Shown here: positions 43,409 through 51,484 of the stretch, piece by piece
How the letters are laid out: every line of letters begins with the position of its first letter
Position numbering within the stretch: the first letter of the stretch is position 1
Assembly (NCBI RefSeq): GCF_015477765.1
Contig: NZ_JADLQQ010000018.1
Location: 1-64,000, forward strand
Reading direction: 5' to 3'
Origin: Nocardia transvalensis
GTDB taxonomy: Bacteria; Actinomycetota; Actinomycetes; Mycobacteriales; Mycobacteriaceae
DNA: 64,000 nucleotides
Notes under the pieces: generated by a model
Told to the model about the DNA's origin: nothing
Databases searched by the model: none
What the model saw: the letters and a program-made list of their open reading frames with translations, nothing else
Made by a program: the position numbers and the translations under genes

Positions 43409-43588
43409 ATGTGGGAGTGGAGTAGGGCCGTCGCGGAAAGAGCCGCCGCGGCGGCGTGGACCAGGCGAGACCGGGAACCCGAGCCGACCGTGCTCGACCC
43501 GGAGGACTGGCGTAAGACCGACGGCGACGGGACCGAGGGCGACATGGTGGCGTACCTCGGACACCGTGCATATTGCCTGATCGGCTGA
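43409..43588 (+). CDS. 59-aa small acidic protein
   Basis: A 59-residue protein with AGGGGAGG 7 nt before the ATG, a strong ribosome-binding site. The N-terminal half is an Ala/Arg amphipathic helix with several Trp residues. The middle is Asp/Glu-rich with Pro, and the end is YLGHRAYCLIG with one cysteine. There is no signal peptide. Family not recognised. It ends 41 bp before birA, whose own leaderless promoter lies in the gap, so it need not be co-transcribed. Confidence 0.6.
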   Translation: MWEWSRAVAERAAAAAWTRRDREPEPTVLDPEDWRKTDGDGTEGDMVAYLGHRAYCLIG

Positions 43589-43629
43589 GGCGTACGCGGC
43601 AGCTTCGGCGACAGTAGTAGCCTGCGGTT

Positions 43630-44430
43630 GTGCACAGGCCACCACTGGATGCCGAACTGTTGCGGCGCAGCGTCGCCGAATCGCCGGATCTGTCGTTCTT
43701 CTCCTACATCGATGTGGTGGAGTCGACCGGTTCGACCAATGCCGATCTGATCCTGCATGCGGGCGACCCGGACGCCGACCGCCGCGTGCTCATCGCGGAG
43801 GCGCAGGAGAGCGGCCGCGGCCGGTACGAGCGCCCTTGGTCGAGCCCGCCGCGGGCGCAGATTGCCATGTCGGTGCTGGTGCGACTGCGGGGTATCGATC
43901 CGACGGGGCTGGGCTGGCTGCCGCTGCTGACCGGTGTCGCTGTCGTGGACGCGGTCCGCGCCGTCACGGGGCTGCAGGCAAATCTCAAGTGGCCCAACGA
44001 TGTTCTCGTCGACGGCCGCAAGGTGGCGGGCATTTTGGCCGAGGTCGCCGCCGGAGCCGGGGCCCCCGCGGTGGTGGTGGGCATCGGGCTCAACGTCAGC
44101 CTGACCGAGGACGAACTGCCGGTGCCGCACGCCACCTCGCTGGCCCTCGCCGGTGCCGCCGACGTGGACCGCACCGCGCTGGTGCAGGCGCTGCTGCGCG
44201 AATTCGCCCGGCACTTCACCGAGTGGCGCACCGCGAACTGGGATATCACCGGCCTGGCCGAGGAATACCGCAAACGCTGCGCCACCTTGGGATCCGGTGT
44301 CCGCGCCGAACTGCCCGGCGGTGAGGTGCTCACCGGCGTCGCCACCGACGTGGACGATCATGGGCGTTTGCTGATCGATGGTCGGCCCCTGTCGGCGGGC
44401 GACGTCACGCACCTGCGCGCGGGGTACTGA
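43630..44430 (+). CDS. birA: biotin-[acetyl-CoA-carboxylase] ligase
   Basis: A 266-residue class I biotin protein ligase without a DNA-binding domain. The biotin/AMP loop is GRGRYERPW near residues 62-70, with the KWPNDV motif near residue 118 and a C-terminal SH3-like domain at about 218-266. It activates biotin with ATP and attaches it to the AccA3 lysine. TAGCCT (43618-43623) lies 6 nt before GTG 43630, a leaderless start. In mycobacteria the gene is adjacent to accD5; here the carboxylase block lies in the opposite orientation on the far side of a kinase gene. Confidence 0.92.
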   Translation: MHRPPLDAELLRRSVAESPDLSFFSYIDVVESTGSTNADLILHAGDPDADRRVLIAEAQESGRGRYERPWSSPPRAQIAMSVLVRLRGIDPTGLGWLPLLTGVAVVDAVRAVTGLQANLKWPNDVLVDGRKVAGILAEVAAGAGAPAVVVGIGLNVSLTEDELPVPHATSLALAGAADVDRTALVQALLREFARHFTEWRTANWDITGLAEEYRKRCATLGSGVRAELPGGEVLTGVATDVDDHGRLLIDGRPLSAGDVTHLRAGY

Positions 44431-44434
44431 GGGG

Positions 44435-45385
44435 CTAGACGGGGGCCATGGCCCGGGCGGCCTCGCGCGCGAGCAGCCGGTCGCGCTGCTCCTCGAACTT
44501 CGCCACGTCCTTGGCCAGCTTGTCCATATAGGCGGCGAGTTCCTCGCGCGCCTTCTCGCCGCGTGGCCCGAAGTCGGTGCGTTCGAAGACATTCCAGTGC
44601 TTCAGCACCGGCGCGACCACTTCCTCCATGTGCTGGCGCAGGTCGTAGATGCCGTGTTTGGCCATCATGACGCCGTTGCGGCGCCAGTTGGGCATGCCGT
44701 AACCGGGCATGGTGAAGTGGGTGAGTACCTTCACGATGGCCTCGATAGCCTGGTCCGGCACCAGGTCCAGACCGGCGCCGCACATGGTTCGGTAGAAGAT
44801 CATGTGCAGGTTCTCGTCGGCGGCGACGCGCTGCAGCAGGCGGTCGGCGATGGGGTCGTTGCACACCTTGCCGGTATTGCGGTGGCTGACGCGGGTGGCC
44901 AGCTCCTGGAAGGTCACGTAGGCGACATTGTCCAGGAATCCGCCCCAGCCCTCCGGCCCGCGCGCACCGTTGGTCATGTGGACCATGCGGGCCTGTTCCA
45001 GCGCCACCGGATCCACCCCGCGGGTCACCACCAGGTAGTCGCGGATGACGATGGAGTGGCGATTCTCCTCGGCGGTCCAGCGTCCCACCCAGGTACCCCA
45101 CGGGCCGTCCTGGGAGAAGTTCTCCGCGATCTCGCGGTGGTAGGAGGGCAGATTGTCCTCGGTGAGCAGGTTGGTGATCATCGAGACCTTGGCGATCTCG
45201 CTCAGCTTCGATTGCGACGGATCCCAATCCACGCCGTCCATCGCCGCGAAGTTGCGGCCGTTGTCCCAGGGTACGTAGTCGTGCGGATGCCAGTCCTTTG
45301 CCATCGACAGGTGGCGGTTCAGGTTCTGTTCGGCCACCGGCTCGAGTTCGGTGAGGATTTGCAGCTGGGTCAGTTCCTTGGTCAC
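44435..45385 (-). CDS. desA1: acyl-ACP desaturase, diiron, DesA family
   Basis: A 316-residue soluble acyl-[acyl-carrier-protein] delta-desaturase-like diiron enzyme that introduces double bonds in meromycolic or other fatty acyl chains. Diiron motifs are EENRH at 106-110 and DENLH at 190-194, with E76 as the likely first ligand. Length and helical pattern match mycobacterial DesA1 (Rv0824c), and the C-terminus is a charged helix. GGAGG sits 6 nt upstream of GTG 45385. It is convergent with birA, 4 bp apart. Assignment to DesA1 rather than DesA2 is by overall resemblance only. Confidence 0.88.
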   Translation of the reverse strand: MTKELTQLQILTELEPVAEQNLNRHLSMAKDWHPHDYVPWDNGRNFAAMDGVDWDPSQSKLSEIAKVSMITNLLTEDNLPSYHREIAENFSQDGPWGTWVGRWTAEENRHSIVIRDYLVVTRGVDPVALEQARMVHMTNGARGPEGWGGFLDNVAYVTFQELATRVSHRNTGKVCNDPIADRLLQRVAADENLHMIFYRTMCGAGLDLVPDQAIEAIVKVLTHFTMPGYGMPNWRRNGVMMAKHGIYDLRQHMEEVVAPVLKHWNVFERTDFGPRGEKAREELAAYMDKLAKDVAKFEEQRDRLLAREAARAMAPV

Positions 45386-45497
45386 ACACGCCTCCGCTAT
45401 CGCCAGATCGTCAGATCAACAGGGAAAAGCAGGTCGGACTTCGGTGGTGCAGGAAAGCTTCGGCCATTCTCGCATCCCCGGGCGGTAGGGTTCGCGT

Positions 45498-46028
45498 ATG
45501 GGTTATCCGGAGGAGCTGCTCGCACCGGATGAGCAGTTGCTGCTACACCGTCATCCGCATTGGAAGATGTTGTTCTGGCCGGCGGTCACCTTCATCGTCG
45601 CGACCGCGCTCGCCGGATTCGCCGGGGGAGTGGCGTGGCGTCATACGGAGGCCACCGCCCGCAATGCGGTGTTGATCGCGATCGCCGCCGTGTGGGTGGC
45701 GCTGGTGCTGTGGCGCTGTGCGGCCCCGGTCTTGCGGTGGAACTCAACACATTTCATCGTCACCGACCGCCGGGTGCTGGTGCGCGAGGGCGTGCTCACC
45801 CACACCGGCATCGATATCCCGATGAACCGCATCTCCAGCGTCCAGTTCCGCCACGGCCTGTTCGACCGCATGCTCGGCACCGGCACCCTCATCATCGACG
45901 CCGCCTCCGGCGACCCCTTGGAGTACGACGACATCCCCCAGGTTCAGAAGGTCCACGCACTCCTTTACCATGAAGTCTTCGATAACCAGCCTTACGACCC
46001 CCGCCGCGATGCACAGGACCGCCGTTAG
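45498..46028 (+). CDS. PH-domain (bPH2) membrane protein
   Basis: A 176-residue protein with two TM helices at about residues 23-43 and 55-75, followed by a bacterial pleckstrin-homology-like (YdbS/bPH2) domain containing HFIVTDRRVLVREG near residue 85. TAGGGT lies 6 nt before the ATG, a leaderless start. It is the homologue, by neighbourhood, of mycobacterial Rv3278c. Function is not known; related proteins act in membrane stress and antibiotic tolerance. A perfect 15-bp hairpin ends the unit. Confidence 0.85.
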   Translation: MGYPEELLAPDEQLLLHRHPHWKMLFWPAVTFIVATALAGFAGGVAWRHTEATARNAVLIAIAAVWVALVLWRCAAPVLRWNSTHFIVTDRRVLVREGVLTHTGIDIPMNRISSVQFRHGLFDRMLGTGTLIIDAASGDPLEYDDIPQVQKVHALLYHEVFDNQPYDPRRDAQDRR

Positions 46029-46034
46029 CCAAGA

Positions 46035-46068
46035 CCCTCGCCCCGGCGCTGGCGCGCCGGGGCGAGGG
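46035..46068. terminator. 15-bp perfect hairpin terminator
   Basis: CCCTCGCCCCGGCGC (46035-46049) pairs perfectly with GCGCCGGGGCGAGGG (46054-46068) around TGGC, directly after the PH-domain gene. Confidence 0.85.
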
Positions 46069-46094
46069 ATGCGGAGGGCCGCGCCGCGTGAGGA

Positions 46095-46135
46095 GAACAC
46101 AGTCTTACAGGACCCGCGACGCCGGAGGCGGCGCC
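46095..46135. repeat. 24-bp dispersed palindromic element, copy B
   Basis: 46112-46135 is the exact inverse of 7263-7286, and GAACACAG (46095-46102) beside it mirrors CTGTGTTC at 7290-7297. It lies within the promoter region of the response-regulator gene, 29 bp before its -10 hexamer. The 46029-46175 gap holds this, the hairpin above and the promoter. Confidence 0.75.
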
Positions 46136-46175
46136 AAAGATACAGACATTTGGCACAACTGCGTAATCTTGGATC

Positions 46176-46853
46176 GTGACCGCCGTACTGCTGGCCGAAG
46201 ACGACGAGGCCATTGCCGCCCCGCTGTCGCGAGCGCTGGGGCGCGAGGGCTATTCGGTGACCGTGGAGAGCTTCGGCCCCGCGGTCTTGCAACGTGCGCT
46301 CGAGGGCGAACACGATCTGCTGATCCTCGACCTGGGGCTGCCCGGCATGGACGGGCTGGAGGTGTGTCGCCAGGTGCGGGCGCGCGGCGCCGATCTGGCG
46401 GTGCTGATGCTCACCGCACGCACCGATGAGGTCGACTTCGTGGTCGGTCTGGATGCCGGTGCCGACGACTACGTGGGCAAGCCGTTCCGGCTGGCCGAGC
46501 TGCTGGCCCGGGTGCGGGCGTTGCTGCGGCGCAGCGGAATCGGTGACGAGGCGGTCGAGATCGGCGGCATCCGGCTGGAGCCGCAGGCGCGCCGGGTCCT
46601 GGTGCACGGTCACGAGGTGAATCTGGCCAACAAGGAGTACGAGCTGCTCAAGGTCCTCATCGACCGGGCGGGTCAGGTGGTGCCGCGCGAGACCATATTG
46701 CGCGAGGTGTGGGGCGATGCCGACCTGCGCGGCTCCAAGACCCTCGACATGCATATGTCCTGGCTGCGGCGCAAGATCGGTGACGAGGGGCCGGTGGCCG
46801 AGCGGCGCATCGTCACAGTCCGTGGTGTCGGCTTCCGCTTCAACACCGACTGA
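46176..46853 (+). CDS. OmpR-family response regulator
   Basis: A 225-residue regulator. The receiver domain has acidic D9/D10 (AEDDE), phospho-acceptor D52 in LLILDLGLPGMDG and a conserved lysine in YVGKPF near 100. The C-terminal winged helix contains LANKEYELLKVLIDR and the recognition region SKTLDMHMSWLRRKIG. TAATCT (46164-46169) lies 6 nt before GTG 46176, a leaderless start. It is followed 6 bp later by a cognate sensor kinase. The regulon is unknown; a palindromic repeat lies in its promoter. Confidence 0.93.
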   Translation: MTAVLLAEDDEAIAAPLSRALGREGYSVTVESFGPAVLQRALEGEHDLLILDLGLPGMDGLEVCRQVRARGADLAVLMLTARTDEVDFVVGLDAGADDYVGKPFRLAELLARVRALLRRSGIGDEAVEIGGIRLEPQARRVLVHGHEVNLANKEYELLKVLIDRAGQVVPRETILREVWGDADLRGSKTLDMHMSWLRRKIGDEGPVAERRIVTVRGVGFRFNTD

Positions 46854-46859
46854 GCGCCG

Positions 46860-48176
46860 ATGCGGCGACGAATACTGCTGTCGATGCTGGCTGCGCTGAC
46901 ATTCACCACGGTGGTGCTCGGCATCCCGCTGGCGTTCACGGCCTGGCAGTGGGTGGCCGACATCACCCGCAACGATCTGCGGGTCCGGCTGGACCGGATG
47001 TCGGTGGAGATCGTCTCGCAGGAGCGCGAGGACGGTCTCGTGCACGGCACCCTGGACCTGCGGTCGGTGCGGCCGCTGATCCCGCCGGGCGGTCGGCTGA
47101 CGATCATCTATCCGACCCCCGAGGACGCCGCGTTACGGGTTGACGCGGGGGTGTCGCAGGTGGACGATCCGGTGGTGGAGTCGCTGTCCATGGGCACTTC
47201 CGGCTCGTTGCGACTGGAGGTACCGTCGGCGCCCATGCATTCCATGCAGCGCCGCGCCGTCGGTGCGGTCGCGCTGGTGGCGTTGGCCTCGCTGGCGGCC
47301 GGTGCGGCCGTCGCCGTGGTGACGGCGCGCCGGGTGGCCGACCCGCTGCGCGATGTCGCTGCCCGCGCGGCCCGGCTCGCCACCGGTGATTTCCGATTGG
47401 ATCCGACCCGGCACGGCATCACCGAACTCGACCGCGTCTCCGATGTGCTGGACTCCGCGGCCGTCGAGATCGCCGGTCGGCTGCAGCGTGAGCACGCCCT
47501 GGTGGCCGACGTCTCCCATCAGCTGCGCAGCCGCCTGACCGCGGTGCGGTTGCGGCTGGACGAACTGTCCGAACATTCGGATCCGGCCGTCGTGCACGAG
47601 GCCGAGGAGGCCATGGCCCAGGTCGACCGATTGACCGCCGCCATCGACGAATTGGTGCGCGCCTCGCGGGACGAGAACGCCGCCGACCGCGATCCGGTGC
47701 CGGTCGTCGACGAACTGCGGGCGGTGGTCGCCGAATGGCGGCATCCGTTCGGCGAGGCCGGGCGCCGGCTGATCCTGTCCGGCGATCCGACATTGCGTGC
47801 GCCCGTGAGCGGGTCGCGGTTGCGCGAGGCGGTGGCGGTGCTGGTCGACAATGCCCTGATGCACGGCGGCGGCGACTGCACGATCTCGGTCCGCACCGTG
47901 TACGGCGGCCCCGACCGTGAGCCGCTGGTGGCGGTGGAGGTGGCCGACGAGGGCGAGGGCGTCAGCGACGACCTGGCCCCGCACATCTTCGATCGCGGAT
48001 TCTCCGGCGCCGGGTCGACCGGTGTGGGGCTGGCGCTGGCCCGGGCTCTGGTCGAGGCCGACGGCGGCCGCCTGGAACTGCAACGGCGCCGCCCGGCGCT
48101 GTTCGCGGTGTTCTTGGGCAGTCCGACACCGGGTCGGTCGACCCTCAGCGCCACCATCGCGGGAGAACCCCGCTGA
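46860..48176 (+). CDS. sensor histidine kinase
   Basis: A 438-residue membrane kinase. TM1 is at about 8-30, an extracytoplasmic loop at 31-133 with a prolyl-rich centre, and TM2 at 134-156. A HAMP segment follows at 157-210, then the H-box with phospho-acceptor H220 (ADVSHQLRSR), an N-box VDNALMHGG and G-boxes DEGEGVSDD and GSTGVGLALAR. It autophosphorylates and passes phosphate to the upstream regulator. The ATG lies 7 bp after the regulator stop, so they are co-transcribed. Signal unknown; the loop is too small for a large sensor domain. Confidence 0.93.
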   Translation: MRRRILLSMLAALTFTTVVLGIPLAFTAWQWVADITRNDLRVRLDRMSVEIVSQEREDGLVHGTLDLRSVRPLIPPGGRLTIIYPTPEDAALRVDAGVSQVDDPVVESLSMGTSGSLRLEVPSAPMHSMQRRAVGAVALVALASLAAGAAVAVVTARRVADPLRDVAARAARLATGDFRLDPTRHGITELDRVSDVLDSAAVEIAGRLQREHALVADVSHQLRSRLTAVRLRLDELSEHSDPAVVHEAEEAMAQVDRLTAAIDELVRASRDENAADRDPVPVVDELRAVVAEWRHPFGEAGRRLILSGDPTLRAPVSGSRLREAVAVLVDNALMHGGGDCTISVRTVYGGPDREPLVAVEVADEGEGVSDDLAPHIFDRGFSGAGSTGVGLALARALVEADGGRLELQRRRPALFAVFLGSPTPGRSTLSATIAGEPR

Positions 48177-48183
48177 CCCCTCT

Positions 48184-48729
48184 TCAGCTGTGGCCCAGCT
48201 GTTCTTCCTCTTCGTACAATTCCTCGAATTCCTCGACCAGCGCATCGATTTCGTCCGGGAAGACCCAGCGGCGCATGGCCCAGAACCGGAACACCATCTG
48301 CAGGATGTTGCCGATGATGAAGGCGCTGAAGAAGTCGGCGATGTTCTCCGCCGCGAGGCTAACGTCGGGCACCTGCAGGTGGAAGACGTAGCGCGACATC
48401 CACAGCGGCACGTTGCTGAGCACCACGCCGACACCGCTGACGACGAAGAACAGCAGCGCCTCGTGGTGGCGCTCGCGTCCGCCGCGGCCCTTGAACGACC
48501 ATTCCCGGTTGAGGATGTAGGACGCGATGACCGCAATCACACCCGAAATGATCTTGGCGGTGATCGGCTTGGGCTCCAGAACCGTCAATTTCAGGAGATA
48601 GAAGATGCCGCTGTCGATGACGAAAGTGGTCGCGCCGACAATCGCGAACTTGATCAGTTCGTGATGGCGATATGCGAGGTCCCGCAGTGTTTTGGGCAGG
48701 ACGTTGACCACGTCGTCGACAAATGACAC
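48184..48729 (-). CDS. GtrA-family membrane protein
   Basis: A 181-residue four-TM protein of the GtrA/flippase-like family, thought to move lipid-linked sugars across the membrane for arabinogalactan or teichoic-like polymers. Helices lie at about 25-45, 55-75, 88-108 and 125-147; the C-terminal 35 residues form a Glu-rich acidic tail. TAGACT on this strand (48736-48741) lies 6 nt before the GTG start, a leaderless start. It is the mycobacterial Rv3277 homologue by position, next to purK. Confidence 0.85.
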   Translation of the reverse strand: MSFVDDVVNVLPKTLRDLAYRHHELIKFAIVGATTFVIDSGIFYLLKLTVLEPKPITAKIISGVIAVIASYILNREWSFKGRGGRERHHEALLFFVVSGVGVVLSNVPLWMSRYVFHLQVPDVSLAAENIADFFSAFIIGNILQMVFRFWAMRRWVFPDEIDALVEEFEELYEEEEQLGHS

Positions 48730-48817
48730 GGGCCGAGTCTACGTCGGCCGTTTCCCGAGCAACCAACCCGCATGAGCAGCGAGCTACCTACCCAGAGTCC
48801 CCGACGAAGGAGGGGCC

Positions 48818-50038
48818 ATGACAACATATAGGGCCGTGACCTCCCGCTTCTTCGATTCGTCCGCAATGCCGACGGTGGCCATGGTCGGCGGCGGACAGCT
48901 GGCACGGATGACGCATCAGGCCGCTGTCGCGCTCGGACAGCGTCTGCGGGTCCTCGCCGAACGCCCCGACGATCCCGCCGCACAGGTGACGCCCGAGGTG
49001 GTGCTGGGTTCGCACACCGACCTGGCCGCATTGCGCGAGGTCGCCGTGGGATCGCACGCGCTGACCTTCGATCACGAGCACGTGCCGACCGAACACCTCG
49101 AGGCGCTGGTCGCCGAGGGCGTGAACGTGCAGCCGCCGCCGCAGGCCCTGATCTACGCCCAGGACAAGTTGGCCATGCGCCGCAAACTGGCAGAACTGGG
49201 AGTGCCGGTGCCGCCGTTCGCACCGGTCGAATCGGCGGCCGACGCGGTGCGCTTCGGCGACGAGCACGGCTGGCCGTTCGTGCTGAAGGCGGTGCGCGGC
49301 GGATACGACGGCCGCGGGGTGTGGATGATCGGCGATCGCGCCGAGGCCGAGCGGATCGTCACCGACCAGCTGGCGCACGGCGTGGTGCTGCTGGCCGAGC
49401 AGAAGGTCGATCTGAAGCGGGAGCTGTCGGCGATGGTGGCGCGCTCGCCCTTCGGGCAGGCCGCGGTCTGGCCGGTGGTGGAGACCGTGCAGCGCGACGG
49501 ACAGTGCGCCGTGGTGATCGCGCCCGCGCCGGACCTGTCGCGGGAACGCGCGACCGAGGCGTCGGGGCTGGCGCTGCGGCTGGCCGCGGAGCTGGGCGTC
49601 ACCGGTGCGATGGCGGTCGAGCTGTTCGAGACCCACGCCGGTGAGCTGCTGGTGAACGAGCTGGCGATGCGCCCGCACAACTCCGGGCACTGGGGGATGG
49701 ACGGCGCGGTCACCGGCCAGTTCGAACAGCATCTGCGCGCGGTGCTGGACTATCCGCTCGGCGACACCAGCCCGCTGGCGCCGGTGACGGTGATGGCCAA
49801 CATCCTGGGTGCCGAGGTCGCGCCCGAGATGTCGATGGACGAGCGGCTGCACCACCTGTTCGCCCGGATGCCGCAGGCGCGGGTCCACCTGTACGGCAAG
49901 GGGGAGCGCCCGAAGCGCAAGATCGGGCACATCAATATTCTCGGCGACGACGTGGCCGAGGTGCGGGAGAAGGCAGAGCGCGCGGCGCATTGGATGTCGC
50001 ACGCGGTATGGACCGACGGATGGGATCCCCATGAGTGA
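48818..50038 (+). CDS. purK: 5-(carboxyamino)imidazole ribonucleotide synthase
   Basis: A 406-residue ATP-grasp enzyme that carboxylates AIR to N5-CAIR in purine synthesis. The N-terminal pre-ATP-grasp domain has MVGGGQLARM near 23-32, the ATP loop has LKAVRGGYDGRGV near 156-168, and a conserved VNELAMRPHNSGHW motif lies near 284. AGGAGGGG precedes the ATG at 48818, so the first 16 residues before MPTVAMVG are kept, though they are not conserved in the family. Its end overlaps purE by 8 bp, and the two form an operon. Confidence 0.93.
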   Translation: MTTYRAVTSRFFDSSAMPTVAMVGGGQLARMTHQAAVALGQRLRVLAERPDDPAAQVTPEVVLGSHTDLAALREVAVGSHALTFDHEHVPTEHLEALVAEGVNVQPPPQALIYAQDKLAMRRKLAELGVPVPPFAPVESAADAVRFGDEHGWPFVLKAVRGGYDGRGVWMIGDRAEAERIVTDQLAHGVVLLAEQKVDLKRELSAMVARSPFGQAAVWPVVETVQRDGQCAVVIAPAPDLSRERATEASGLALRLAAELGVTGAMAVELFETHAGELLVNELAMRPHNSGHWGMDGAVTGQFEQHLRAVLDYPLGDTSPLAPVTVMANILGAEVAPEMSMDERLHHLFARMPQARVHLYGKGERPKRKIGHINILGDDVAEVREKAERAAHWMSHAVWTDGWDPHE

Positions 50039-50546
50039 GAGCAAGACATCTGGTGCGGTAGTGGGGCTCATCATGGGCAGCGACTCCGACTGGCCCACCA
50101 TGGAGGCCGCGGCGGAGGCGTTGGCGGAGTTCGGGATTCGCTTCGAGGTCGGCGTCGTCTCCGCCCACCGCACCCCGCAGCGCATGCTCGACTATGCCCG
50201 CCAGGCGGCCGGTCGCGGTATCAAGGTGATCATCGCCGGTGCCGGGGGCGCCGCGCACCTGCCGGGCATGGTGGCCTCGGCGACCCCGCTGCCGGTCATC
50301 GGCGTCCCGGTGCCGCTGAAATACCTCGACGGCATGGATTCGCTGCTGTCGATCGTCCAGATGCCCGCCGGTGTCCCGGTCGCCACGGTCTCCATCGGCG
50401 GCGCCCGCAACGCGGGCCTGCTCGCCGTCCGCATCCTCGCCGCCACCGACCCCGACCTGCGCACCCGCATGGAGCAATTCCAGGCCGATCTCGAGAAACT
50501 GGTTCTGGACAAGGACGACGCCCTACGCACCCGCCTGCTAGGTTGA
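50031..50546 (+). CDS. purE: 5-(carboxyamino)imidazole ribonucleotide mutase
   Basis: A 171-residue class I PurE that rearranges N5-CAIR to CAIR. Signature GSDSDWPTM at 16-24 and SAHRTP at 44-49 are complete, with the AGGAAHLPGM segment at about 68-77. Its ATG overlaps the purK stop by 8 bp, so translation is coupled. Length is normal and no C-terminal extension is present. Confidence 0.95.
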   Translation: MSESKTSGAVVGLIMGSDSDWPTMEAAAEALAEFGIRFEVGVVSAHRTPQRMLDYARQAAGRGIKVIIAGAGGAAHLPGMVASATPLPVIGVPVPLKYLDGMDSLLSIVQMPAGVPVATVSIGGARNAGLLAVRILAATDPDLRTRMEQFQADLEKLVLDKDDALRTRLLG

Positions 50547-50586
50547 GCAGGGCCGATGCGAACAGAATCCGTGATTTCGAGAGCAC

Positions 50587-51342
50587 ATGGGTAACTCCGG
50601 GGGCACGCCCAAGAGCCGACCCGGCACCCGACCGCCGGCCCGCAACGCGGCCGGCGAGGCACCCGCTGGTGCGCTGAATACGCGGGGAGGCGGGCTAGCC
50701 GAGACGTCGCGGTTCAAGCTGAGCGTCGTCGATCATGCCCTGCGGCTGTTCGCCGAGAAGGGGTACGAGGCGACGACGGTCGACGAGATCGCGGAGGCGG
50801 CGGGGATTTCGCGGCGTACCTTCTTCCGGCAGTTCCGGTCGAAGGAGGATGTCGTCTTCGCCGACCACGAGGCGCAATTGGCGCAGGCGCAGGCGTATCT
50901 CGATCGGGCGCAAGGTGATCCGTGGGACACTGTGTGCGAGGCCGTGCTGGGGGTTTTCGAAAGATTCACGCAGACAAGGGAATTGGCGGCGCGGCGGTAC
51001 CGTGTGGTGCGGCAGGTGCCGGCCCTGCGGGATCGGGAGATCGTCACCGTCTTCCGGTACGAGCGGTTGTTCACCGATTATCTGCGGTCGCGGCTGCCCG
51101 AGGTGGCGGACCTGTCGCTGATCCAGTTCACCGCCGCGGTGACGGCCACACACAACTATCTGCTGCGGCGCATGGTGCGGGGCCGATCGGAGGCGAGCGC
51201 GGCGGATCTGCGGGCGGCGCTGGCGGCGATTCCGCGTCCCGGGCGGGGCGCCTCCGGGGAGATGGTCGTCGCGGTCTTCCCGCGGGACATGCCGCCTCGG
51301 CAAATTGCCGAGCTGCTCTCGCATCGGCTCGGTAATCTGTGA
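50587..51342 (+). CDS. TetR/AcrR family regulator with Gly/Pro-rich N-terminus
   Basis: A 251-residue regulator. The first 40 residues are Gly/Pro/Arg/Ala-rich and probably disordered. The helix-turn-helix follows at about 45-85 (ALRLFAEKGYEATTVDEIAE, then ISRRTFFRQF), with a C-terminal domain of uncertain type. No operator palindrome is clear in the short upstream gap. It lies between purE and fadE25, so control of the acyl-CoA dehydrogenase is a possibility (inference). A start inside the disordered region cannot be ruled out. Confidence 0.82.
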   Translation: MGNSGGTPKSRPGTRPPARNAAGEAPAGALNTRGGGLAETSRFKLSVVDHALRLFAEKGYEATTVDEIAEAAGISRRTFFRQFRSKEDVVFADHEAQLAQAQAYLDRAQGDPWDTVCEAVLGVFERFTQTRELAARRYRVVRQVPALRDREIVTVFRYERLFTDYLRSRLPEVADLSLIQFTAAVTATHNYLLRRMVRGRSEASAADLRAALAAIPRPGRGASGEMVVAVFPRDMPPRQIAELLSHRLGNL

Positions 51343-51484
51343 CGAGGGCCACAACGATCAAGTTGACACCCAGTGCCAGGTGAAATCCCTGACATAGGCG
51401 CATGTGGTCGCGATATGGCGACGTATACTCGACCCTGAATGGCACTGAGTGCCGACATGCTGGAGATTCGCGAGGAGTGAACCC

